Source of the DNA: Aeromicrobium sp.
GTDB lineage: Bacteria > Actinomycetota > Actinomycetes > Propionibacteriales > Nocardioidaceae
Reading direction: 5' to 3'
Length of the DNA stretch: 7,558 bases
Assembly: GCA_023254755.1 (NCBI GenBank)
Contig: JALRKU010000321.1
Span: 1 to 7,558, forward strand
The notes beneath the pieces are model-generated. The model made no database searches and was not told the DNA's origin. It worked only from the letters and a program-made list of their open reading frames with translations. The position numbers and the translations under genes were made by a program. Of the stretch, positions 1-4,697 are shown one piece after another (within the stretch, counting starts at the first letter, position 1; every line of letters begins with the position of its first letter).

Positions 1-1137
1 GGCGTGGTTGGTGTAGCAGACGTCGACACCCATCGGCAGGCCGAGGAGCTTGCCGCAGAAGAGGTCCTCGAGTCCGGCGCGGATGATCTGCTTGCCGTCG
101 TAGAGGTACTCCGGTCCGATGAAGCCCACGACCGTATTCACCAGGAACGGGTCGAACGCACGGGCCACGCCGTACGCCCGCACCTCAAGGGTCTGCTGGT
201 CGACGGGACGTCCGCCGGTGCCGACGTGCGCGTCGGCGCTGAGGGCCGATCCCTGCCCGGTCTCGAAGTACATGACCTGGTCGCCGACCGTGCCGCGTCC
301 GAGCGAGCGCCCGGCGTCGAGCCCCTCGCGCAGCACGGCCAGGTCGACGCCGAAGCCACGGTTCGCCGCCTCCGTGCCGGCGATCGACTGGAAGACGAGG
401 TCGACCGGCGCTCCGGCAGCGACGAGCTCGATCGTGGTCGTGACGTGCGACAGCACGCAGGACTGTGTGGGGATGTCGTACCTCGTCCGGATCGCATCGA
501 CGAGCCGCAGCAGGTCGGCCGTGGCCCGTGGCGAGTCCGACGCCGGGTTGATGCCGATGACCGCGTCACCCGCCCCGAGCAGGAGCCCGTCGAGGACTGC
601 CGCGGTGACGCCCCGCGGGTCGTCGGTGGGATGGTTCGGCTGCAGGCGCGTGCCGAGCCGACCCGGCAGGCCGAGGGTGGTGCGGAACCGGCTCGTCACC
701 TCCATCGCGCGCGACACCGCGACGAGGTCCTGGATCCGCATCAGCTTGCTCACCGCGGCGACCATCTCCGGGGTCAGCCCGGGCGACACCGCGGCCAGCG
801 CCGTGGCGGCATCGGGCCGCACGGCGACCTCGAGGAGCCAGTCCCGCAGGCCGCCCACCGTCAAGTGGGCGACGGCGGCGAACGCCTCCGCGTCGTGCGA
901 GTCGACGATCAGCCGGGTGACCTCGTCGTCCTCGTAGGGCACCACCGCGTCCTCCAGGAACACCGTCAGCTCGACGTCGGCCAGGGCCCACTGCGCCGCG
1001 GCGCGTTCGGCCGCCGTCTCCGCAGCGCACCCGGCCAGCTGGTCCCCGGACCGCAGAGGCGACGCGCGGGCCAGCAGGTCGACGAGTCCGTCGAACCGGT
1101 AGGTCGTGGGGCCCACGGTGTGCCTGAAGACGCGCAT
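1..1137 (-). CDS. eutB: Ethanolamine ammonia-lyase large subunit, 3' end beyond window
   Basis: The adenosylcobalamin-dependent enzyme EutBC splits ethanolamine into acetaldehyde and ammonia in the cytoplasm; EutB carries the substrate site. The 379 visible residues align along their length with the start of E. coli EutB (453 aa), so roughly 75-80 C-terminal residues lie off the left edge. Residues that bind substrate in the E. coli enzyme all have counterparts: R164 and Q166 in RLQPN, N197 in VIGINP, E292 in YFETGQGSALSA and D372 in MGVDVCYTNHA. The block VVGFIGPEYLYDGKQIIRAG (337-356) is nearly invariant in the family. The ATG at 1137 matches the family N-terminus, and no in-frame start exists between it and the preceding in-frame TGA. 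No Shine-Dalgarno is seen, but TACGGT lies 6 nt upstream, suggesting a leaderless transcript. No microcompartment genes are visible; eutC would be expected further left (inference). Confidence 0.97.
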   Translation of the reverse strand, partial: MRVFRHTVGPTTYRFDGLVDLLARASPLRSGDQLAGCAAETAAERAAAQWALADVELTVFLEDAVVPYEDDEVTRLIVDSHDAEAFAAVAHLTVGGLRDWLLEVAVRPDAATALAAVSPGLTPEMVAAVSKLMRIQDLVAVSRAMEVTSRFRTTLGLPGRLGTRLQPNHPTDDPRGVTAAVLDGLLLGAGDAVIGINPASDSPRATADLLRLVDAIRTRYDIPTQSCVLSHVTTTIELVAAGAPVDLVFQSIAGTEAANRGFGVDLAVLREGLDAGRSLGRGTVGDQVMYFETGQGSALSADAHVGTGGRPVDQQTLEVRAYGVARAFDPFLVNTVVGFIGPEYLYDGKQIIRAGLEDLFCGKLLGLPMGVDVCYTNHA

Positions 1138-1143
1138 GCGAGC

Positions 1144-1149
1144 ACCGTA
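1144..1149 (-). promoter_or_regulatory. Putative -10 element of eutB (leaderless type)
   Basis: On the minus strand TACGGT fits the actinobacterial TANNNT -10 consensus and ends 6 nt before the eutB ATG, the spacing expected when transcription starts at or next to the start codon. No convincing -35 is seen; TTAACC lies too far upstream at about 20 nt. The dyad at 1156-1170 falls in the spacer region. Assignment by pattern only. Confidence 0.4.
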
Positions 1150-1155
1150 GGTGAA

Positions 1156-1170
1156 CGACGTTGCACGTCG
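1156..1170. promoter_or_regulatory. 15-bp dyad upstream of eutB, candidate operator
   Basis: CGACGT-tgc-ACGTCG is a perfect 6+6 bp inverted repeat with a 3-bp centre. It lies 19-33 bp before the eutB start, immediately upstream of the putative -10, and next to the 8-bp palindrome GGTTAACC (1170-1177). That is a classic position for a dimeric repressor or activator site. No regulator gene is visible, so the binding protein is unknown. Confidence 0.35.
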
Positions 1171-1176
1171 GTTAAC

Positions 1177-1220
1177 CCTCGCGCCGGGTCACGACGGCAC
1201 GACGGTGGCCGGCGGCGAGG
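1177..1220 (-). terminator. Stem-loop between SIP gene and eutB, possible terminator
   Basis: CCTCGCGCCGG (1177-1187) pairs with CCGGCGGCGAGG (1209-1220) with a single bulged base, giving an 11-bp GC-rich stem and a 21-nt loop just after the SIP stop codon. There is no T-tract, as is common in high-GC actinobacteria, so intrinsic termination is only suggested. It would separate the iron-regulated transcript from eutB. Confidence 0.35.
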
Positions 1221-1226
1221 CGTTGC

Positions 1227-2069
1227 TCAGTGAGCGTCCTTCTTCCCGGCACGCCAGTACCCGACGAAGGTGATGTCGTCCTTCGCGACGCCGTTCGCGA
1301 CCCAGTGACGCCGCGCCCCGGTGGCCAGCCCCTGCTCCCCGACGGCCCAGCCGTAGAACCGTTTCGTGGGCACCGGCCGGGCACTCAGGGCGGCCAGCGC
1401 GGCGACACCGGGCGTGGCCGGGGGGTCGTCGCGCACCACACACTGAACGGCCACCGCGGACGGGGTCGCGAGGTCCAGCCGGTCCGCGGCGGTCGGCACC
1501 TCGACGAGCGCCTCGCCCGTGACGTCGGCCGCGAGCCCCTCGAGGATCGCCGCGACGGCCGGCAGCCCGGTCTCGTCAGCGACCAGTCGCACGTCAGCGA
1601 CACCGTCGGGCGGCATGAACGCGATGCCCTCGTCGAGCAGCGCGACCGCGGCGCCGGGACGGCACTGCTCGGCCCAGGCGGAGGCGGGGCCCGCGGTGCC
1701 GTCGGCCGCCGACCCGTGCAGCACGAAGTCGACGTCGAGCTCGGGGCCCTCCGGCCCGTCCGGGCGATGGGCACGGACCGTGTAGTTGCGCAGGATCGGT
1801 CGCTCCGTCCTCGAGATCGTCAGGTACCTCAGGTACGAGACGGTGCTCAGCTTGCCGGGCAGCCGCGACAGCGAGGCGTCGCCGGCGACCGGCAGGAACA
1901 GCCGGAACCACTGGTCGCGTCCCATCGGGACGAAGTCGGCCGCGTCACCTCCGCCGAGGGTGATCCGCATCAGGTGCGGGGTGACCTGCGCCTTGCGCAC
2001 GACGCGGAGCGTGATCAGCCCCTCCGTCCGCGGTGCGACACGGGTCCGGCGCACGTTCTGACCAGCCAC
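1227..2069 (-). CDS. Siderophore-interacting protein (ferric-siderophore reductase, ViuB/FAD-binding type)
   Basis: This 280-aa protein has the two-part layout of the siderophore-interacting (SIP/ViuB) flavoreductases, which release iron from imported ferric siderophores in the cytoplasm using NAD(P)H. An N-terminal FAD-binding barrel spans about residues 18-125, with the flavin signature RNYTVR at 94-99 and DVDFVLHG at 112-119. A C-terminal NAD(P)H domain spans about 155-280, with ADETGLPA (164-171), FYGWAVGEQG (238-247), RRHW (253-256) and GYWRAGK (270-276), all recognisable family blocks. Length is normal for the family. The GTG start at 2069 is chosen because GAGGAG (2075-2080) lies 5 nt upstream and an iron box lies just beyond. 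Expression is expected to be repressed by DtxR/IdeR when iron is replete (inference). No siderophore transporter or synthesis gene is in the window. Substrate unknown. Confidence 0.93.
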   Translation of the reverse strand: MAGQNVRRTRVAPRTEGLITLRVVRKAQVTPHLMRITLGGGDAADFVPMGRDQWFRLFLPVAGDASLSRLPGKLSTVSYLRYLTISRTERPILRNYTVRAHRPDGPEGPELDVDFVLHGSAADGTAGPASAWAEQCRPGAAVALLDEGIAFMPPDGVADVRLVADETGLPAVAAILEGLAADVTGEALVEVPTAADRLDLATPSAVAVQCVVRDDPPATPGVAALAALSARPVPTKRFYGWAVGEQGLATGARRHWVANGVAKDDITFVGYWRAGKKDAH

Positions 2070-2074
2070 AGCGA

Positions 2075-2080
2075 CTCCTC
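2075..2080 (-). promoter_or_regulatory. Strong Shine-Dalgarno fixing the SIP start
   Basis: GAGGAG on the minus strand, 5 nt before the GTG at 2069, is a near-perfect anti-16S match. It supports the GTG start rather than an internal one. Confidence 0.7.
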
Positions 2081-2082
2081 AC

Positions 2083-2101
2083 ATTGGTGAGGCTCACCTT
2101 A
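2083..2101 (-). promoter_or_regulatory. Iron box (DtxR/IdeR-type operator) with overlapping -10
   Basis: On the minus strand TAAGGTGAGCCTCACCAAT matches the IdeR/DtxR consensus TTAGGTTAGGCTAACCTAA at 13 of 19 positions by hand alignment, and its core GGTGAG-C-CTCACC (2086-2098) is a perfect dyad. It lies 13 bp upstream of the SIP start. TAAGGT (2096-2101) also fits a TANNNT -10, so repressor and polymerase would compete for the same DNA. The box overlaps the TAA stop of the FUSC gene (2099-2101), so the SIP promoter is embedded in the end of the preceding gene. Confidence 0.75.
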
Positions 2102-3223
2102 CTTGAAGCCGAAGTCCAGTCGATCGTCGACCTCGTCGCGGGTGAATCCGCTGGCGTACAGCAGATCGGCCGCGAGAGACCTGATCTGCGCGGCGATCGT
2201 CGCCGAGTTGAGCGTGATGCGATCGGTCAGCGCCGTCGACGCGAGCCGCGCGGCCTCGACCAGGGCCTCTCGCGCCTCCTCGAAGTCGTGGTGCTCCGAC
2301 AGGTCGTCCGCGAAGATCTCGATCGCCCGCGCCATCTGGTCCATCGCCAGGTCCAGACCCGTCGGCGGCCGCTCGCCGAAGCGCAGCATCGCCGCGAGTC
2401 GTCGCGCGAGCACCCGCACGTCGCGGACCGCGTTGTCGAGGTCGCGCACCGTGGCGACGTAGGTCTGGACGTGGTCGCGCTGACGCCACCTCATCGGCGA
2501 CATCCGGGCGATCTCGCTGACGTTGGCGGCCGTCGACGTCATGGCCTCGACCTGCGGGGTCATCTCGCGTGACTGCTCCAGCTGGGACTCGGCCAGCGAG
2601 GCGTCCACTGTGCGGACCGCCTGCGCGAGTCGCTGCAGGATCGTGGAGAGGCTGCGCAGGATGCGCTGCACCTCGCGATCGATGTCGCGCACGGGGTTGC
2701 GCGGGATCAGCAGGACCGTCGCGAGTCCCACCACCCCGCCGACGAGCGCGTCGAGGAAGCGGGTCACGGCCGGGTTCCCCGAGCCTGCCACCGGGATGAC
2801 CGCGGCCAGCAGAACCGACGAGTTCGCCGCCTGGGTGAGCGCGAGGCCCTTCAGGCCGACCAGCGTGCTGACCACGACGGCCAGCACGACGATGAGCGCC
2901 ATCTGCAGCGGGCCCCGCCCGATGCCGAGCACGAGGAGCTCGCCCACCAGGACACCGATCGCGACTCCGCCGACCAGCTCGACGAGCGTGCGTCCCCGCA
3001 GGCCGGCGCCGGCGATCAGCACGATGACGGCGGCGATGGGCGCGAAGAACGCCTGCTGGTGGCCCAGCAGCTCGGTCGCGATGAAGAACGCGACCGACGT
3101 CGCGAGGCTCAGCCGCAGCAGGAGCCGCCACCGCTTGCGCAGCACCCACAGACGATCGGTGAAGGTGTCGGTCGGCCGCAGGACGCGCAGTCGACGCAGC
3201 GGGACGTCGCGCGCGCCGCTCAT
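2099..3223 (-). CDS. FUSC/aromatic acid exporter-like membrane protein
   Basis: The 374-aa product has an N-terminal membrane half and a C-terminal soluble half, the architecture of FUSC/ArAE-type proteins (fusaric acid resistance, p-hydroxybenzoate efflux relatives). About six hydrophobic segments are visible, near residues 35-52, 58-74, 83-101, 107-123, 132-147 and 157-174, followed by PRNPVRD (174-180). Residues 180-374 are charged and helix-prone with heptad-like leucines, probably a cytoplasmic coiled bundle. Positive residues at 9-37 favour a cytoplasmic N-terminus. The ATG at 3223 has GAGGG upstream and starts 10 nt after the GroES-like stop, so the gene is probably the last of a three-gene operon. 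Transported substrate cannot be inferred; a role in envelope stress or efflux is only a family-level guess. Its stop codon lies inside the iron box of the next gene. Confidence 0.85.
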   Translation of the reverse strand: MSGARDVPLRRLRVLRPTDTFTDRLWVLRKRWRLLLRLSLATSVAFFIATELLGHQQAFFAPIAAVIVLIAGAGLRGRTLVELVGGVAIGVLVGELLVLGIGRGPLQMALIVVLAVVVSTLVGLKGLALTQAANSSVLLAAVIPVAGSGNPAVTRFLDALVGGVVGLATVLLIPRNPVRDIDREVQRILRSLSTILQRLAQAVRTVDASLAESQLEQSREMTPQVEAMTSTAANVSEIARMSPMRWRQRDHVQTYVATVRDLDNAVRDVRVLARRLAAMLRFGERPPTGLDLAMDQMARAIEIFADDLSEHHDFEEAREALVEAARLASTALTDRITLNSATIAAQIRSLAADLLYASGFTRDEVDDRLDFGFK

Positions 3224-3233
3224 CGTGCCCTCA

Positions 3234-3572
3234 TCACAGGTACAGGCCCGTCTGGCCTTCCTCGATCCGTTCGGACGCCACGGCGTGGAGGTCGCGCTCT
3301 CGCAGCAGGATCAGCTCCTCGCCGCGCACCTCGACCTCGGCGCGGTCGTCGGGATCGAAGAGCACCCGATCGCCCACCTCGACCGATCGGATGGTGGGGC
3401 CGATCGCCTCGACGCGGGCCCACACGAGCCGCTTGCCGAGGGCTGCGGTCGCGGGGATGACGATGCCGCCGGTGGACCGACGGTCGCCGGAGTCCTTGTC
3501 GATCGTGACGAGCAGCCGGTCCTGGAGCATCCGGATCGGCACCTTGTGCTCGTCGGCGGCCTGGCGCGCCAC
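3234..3572 (-). CDS. GroES-like co-chaperonin paralogue (Cpn10 fold), not beside a groEL
   Basis: The 112-aa protein reads as a divergent Cpn10. MLQDRLLVTIDKD (15-27) is the first strand region. RRSTGGIVIPATA (31-43) matches the GroES mobile loop, including the hydrophobic IVI tripeptide that docks on GroEL. VEVGDRVLFD (65-74) and RGEELILLRERDLHAV (83-98) match the closing strands. It is slightly longer than typical GroES (about 97-100 aa), with an N-terminal extension and a C-terminal tail of about 14 residues. No groEL is in the window, so this is not the canonical groESL operon. The GTG at 3572 starts 1 nt after the DUF3618 stop, implying translational coupling; the ATG at residue 15 is an alternative start closer to normal family length. 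Whether it caps a GroEL ring or does something else is unknown. Confidence 0.85.
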   Translation of the reverse strand: MARQAADEHKVPIRMLQDRLLVTIDKDSGDRRSTGGIVIPATAALGKRLVWARVEAIGPTIRSVEVGDRVLFDPDDRAEVEVRGEELILLRERDLHAVASERIEEGQTGLYL

Positions 3573-3573
3573 G

Positions 3574-3819
3574 TCAGCGCACGATCCTGCGGATCACCAC
3601 CGCGCCCACGACGACCGCCGCGACTCCGCCGACGATCGGCAGGACGACCTCGGTGCGCACCGCGCCGTTCTCGTCGACGAACCGGGCCTTGACCGACGCC
3701 AGGGTGCGCTTGGCGATGCTGCGCGGGTGGACCGCGACGACCAGCTCGTCGACCGTGCTGGCGAGCCGCTCACGGATCTCGTCGATCTCGTCGACGAGCT
3801 CGTCGGTCTGCTTGGACAC
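3574..3819 (-). CDS. DUF3618-family small membrane-anchored protein
   Basis: The 81-aa product has the DUF3618 layout. An acidic, helical N-terminal segment, DELVDEIDEIRERLASTVDE (6-25), contains the family pattern in which a short E/D-rich helix leads into RLASTVDEL. A basic stretch (HPRSIAKRTLASVKAR, 31-46) follows, then one C-terminal hydrophobic segment (about 59-76) ending in RRIVR. The C-terminal anchor would leave the helical part in the cytoplasm. The GTG at 3819 is preceded by GAGGAAG with 7 nt spacing; the nearer-upstream GTG at 3827 is out of frame. It is the first gene of the operon with the GroES-like and FUSC genes. TATCCT (3875-3880, minus strand) is a possible -10. Molecular function is unknown. 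Confidence 0.8.
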   Translation of the reverse strand: MSKQTDELVDEIDEIRERLASTVDELVVAVHPRSIAKRTLASVKARFVDENGAVRTEVVLPIVGGVAAVVVGAVVIRRIVR

Positions 3820-3874
3820 CGGATCACTTCCTCGTGGGCTCAGGCGGGCGGGATCGCCCCGACCCTCATCGGCA

Positions 3875-3880
3875 AGGATA
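3875..3880 (-). promoter_or_regulatory. Putative -10 of the DUF3618-GroES-FUSC operon
   Basis: TATCCT on the minus strand fits TANNNT and would place transcription start near 3868, giving a leader of about 50 nt before the GTG at 3819. On the plus strand the same bases sit in the ribosome-binding region of bcp, so the two divergent units share this 66-bp gap. No clear -35 is seen. Confidence 0.3.
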
Positions 3881-3885
3881 GGGCC

Positions 3886-4356
3886 ATGAGCACCCGACTG
3901 GCCGTGGGAGACCCCGCGCCCGACTTCACCCTGCCCAGCGACACCGGCGAGGAGGTGGCGCTGTCGGCGCTCGACGGCAAGGTCGTCGTGTACTTCTACC
4001 CGGCCGCCATGACGCCCGGCTGCACCAAGCAGGCGTGCGACTTCAGCGACTCGCTCGACCGCCTGAACGCCGAGGGCTACACGGTGGCGGGCATCTCGCC
4101 CGACAGCCCGGAGAAGCTCGCGAGGTTCCGCGAGAACGACGGCCTGACCATCACCCTGCTCTCCGACCCGGACAAGCAGGTCCTCACGGCGTGGGGCGCG
4201 TTCGGCGAGAAGAAGCTGTACGGCAAGGTCGTGCAGGGCGTCATCCGCAGCACGTTCGTCGTCGAGGACGGCACGATCACGTACGCGGCCTACAACGTGA
4301 AGGCCACCGGGCACGTCGCGAAGCTGCGCCGCGACCTCGGCCTCGACGCGGCCTGA
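3886..4356 (+). CDS. bcp: Thioredoxin-dependent thiol peroxidase (Bcp/PrxQ peroxiredoxin)
   Basis: This 156-aa cytoplasmic peroxiredoxin reduces hydrogen peroxide and alkyl or lipid hydroperoxides, and is recycled by thioredoxin. The AhpC/TSA fold is visible from the N-terminal VGDPAPDFTLPSDTG (7-21). The active site YPAAMTPGCTKQACDF (38-53) holds the peroxidatic C46 and, five residues on, C51, the resolving position of the E. coli-type Bcp. T43 and P44 of the TPGC motif and R121 in VIRSTFVV complete the usual catalytic set. Length is typical. The ATG at 3886 has AAGGA 7 nt upstream; AAGGAT could alternatively serve as a -10 for a leaderless message. The gene is divergent from the DUF3618 operon and precedes tRNA-Leu by 20 nt, so read-through into the tRNA is likely. 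Confidence 0.96.
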   Translation: MSTRLAVGDPAPDFTLPSDTGEEVALSALDGKVVVYFYPAAMTPGCTKQACDFSDSLDRLNAEGYTVAGISPDSPEKLARFRENDGLTITLLSDPDKQVLTAWGAFGEKKLYGKVVQGVIRSTFVVEDGTITYAAYNVKATGHVAKLRRDLGLDAA

Positions 4357-4359
4357 GGC

Positions 4360-4365
4360 TAGCCT
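4360..4365 (+). promoter_or_regulatory. Possible -10 for tRNA-Leu
   Basis: TAGCCT, inside the palindrome GGCTAGCC between the bcp stop and the tRNA, fits TANNNT and would start transcription about 5 nt before the mature tRNA 5' end. No -35 is recognisable, so co-transcription with bcp is equally possible. Confidence 0.3.
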
Positions 4366-4376
4366 GGTCCCACCGG

Positions 4377-4456
4377 GCCGGTGTGGTGGAACTGGTAGAC
4401 ACGCAGGATTTAGGTTCCTGTGCTTCGGCGTGCAGGTTCGAGTCCTGTCACCGGCA
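4377..4456 (+). tRNA. tRNA-Leu, anticodon UAG
   Basis: The sequence folds as a class II tRNA. The acceptor stem is GCCGGTG (4377-4383) with CACCGGC (4449-4455), and the discriminator is A4456. The anticodon stem is CAGGA/TCCTG (4404-4408/4416-4420) around loop TTTAGGT, giving anticodon TAG at 4411-4413, which reads CUA and other CUN leucine codons. A long variable arm runs 4421-4431. The T-arm GCAGG-TTCGAGT-CCTGT (4432-4448) has a single G-T wobble. CCA is not encoded (the next bases are CCC), so it must be added post-transcriptionally. The 3' end is repeated nearly intact 116 bp downstream. Confidence 0.97.
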
Positions 4457-4469
4457 CCCCTACGTGAAG

Positions 4470-4508
4470 TCCCGCCGTCGCCCCGCGTCAGCGGGTGCGA
4501 GGACGGGA
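4470..4508 (+). terminator. GC-rich imperfect stem-loop downstream of tRNA-Leu
   Basis: TCCCGCCGTCG (4470-4480) pairs with CGAGGACGGGA (4498-4508) with two mismatches, and an inner CCCGC-GTCA-GCGGG hairpin (4482-4495) stacks inside. It begins 14 nt past the tRNA and could end the bcp-tRNA transcript or mark the processing boundary. There is no T-tract. Confidence 0.35.
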
Positions 4509-4519
4509 CGACGGGAGGA

Positions 4520-4542
4520 GCTCGGTTCCGCGAGGAACGAGC
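4520..4542 (+). other. Hairpin with GCGA tetraloop
   Basis: GCTC-(G)-GTTCC-GCGA-GGAAC-GAGC forms a 9-bp stem with one bulged G and a GNRA tetraloop, a stable RNA fold. It lies in the segment between the tRNA and its repeated 3' end. It may be part of a terminator or of an untranslated RNA; no gene is recognised. Confidence 0.35.
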
Positions 4543-4558
4543 GGACCCGAGCGACGGA

Positions 4559-4575
4559 TCCTGTCATCGGCACCC
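4559..4575 (+). repeat. 17-bp near-duplicate of the tRNA-Leu 3' end (att-like remnant)
   Basis: TCCTGTCATCGGCACCC matches TCCTGTCACCGGCACCC at 4443-4459 in 16 of 17 positions. The shared block covers the last base of the T-loop, the T-stem 3' strand, the acceptor 3' strand, the discriminator base and three following bases. This is where tyrosine integrases commonly recombine. The one change (C to T) would still pair with the tRNA 5' acceptor strand as a G-U wobble. No integrase is present, so this would be a scar rather than an active site. Confidence 0.5.
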
Positions 4576-4697
4576 GCTGACGAGTCAGGTGTTTCCGCTG
4601 ACGAGTCACTTCAGTCGGCACTGCCGTCTCGGTGCGAGAACTCAGTGACTCGTCACCAGAAATCAGTGACTCGTCACCGGCAAGGAGTGACTCGTCA
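4574..4697. repeat. Five-copy array of the 10-bp dyad TGACGAGTCA in two inverted 21-bp-period blocks
   Basis: Plus-strand copies of TGACGAGTCA start at 4578 and 4599; inverted copies (TGACTCGTCA) start at 4646, 4667 and 4688. Within each block the period is exactly 21 bp. The left pair shares CCGCTGACGAGTCA. Two right copies share TCAGTGACTCGTCACC (4642-4657 and 4663-4678). Each copy is itself a dyad with a 2-bp centre, for example GTGAC-TC-GTCAC. The last copy overlaps the stop codon of the SRPBCC gene (4695-4697). Copy 2 (4599-4610) and copy 3 (4644-4655) form a perfect 12-bp inverted repeat with a 33-nt loop. The rest of the 4457-4694 gap holds only the hairpins and the tRNA 3'-end repeat; no credible gene is seen there. 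Confidence 0.85.

Noticed and set aside
1191..1205. ACGACGG-C-ACGACGG direct repeat in the SIP-eutB gap
   Set aside because: It is a 7-bp repeat in GC-rich DNA that falls in the loop of the larger stem-loop and is easily explained by chance.
4..1233. Long plus-strand open frame (409 codons) across the left end
   Set aside because: It is the antisense of eutB. The minus strand gives an unmistakable ethanolamine ammonia-lyase sequence, while this frame is rich in R/G/D with no recognisable family.
1225..1235. GCTCA-G-TGAGC palindrome over the SIP stop codon
   Set aside because: The arms are short and lie mostly within coding sequence; a stronger stem-loop follows just downstream.
2094..3149. 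Alternative minus-strand frame within the FUSC gene
   Set aside because: It overlaps the FUSC frame almost fully and gives an R/A/G/P-rich sequence without hydrophobic segments, while the FUSC frame shows clear membrane helices.
3391..3885. Upstream in-frame extension of bcp
   Set aside because: The extra residues are antisense to the GroES-like and DUF3618 genes. The peroxiredoxin family N-terminus begins at the ATG at 3886 with a ribosome site.
3820..4314. Upstream extension of the DUF3618 frame
   Set aside because: It is antisense to bcp. GTG 3819 has a good Shine-Dalgarno and gives the normal DUF3618 length.
4574..4697. CRISPR array
   Set aside because: Repeat cores are 10-16 bp with only 5-11 bp between them, in two opposite orientations and without cas genes. 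CRISPR repeats and spacers are each roughly 25-40 bp.
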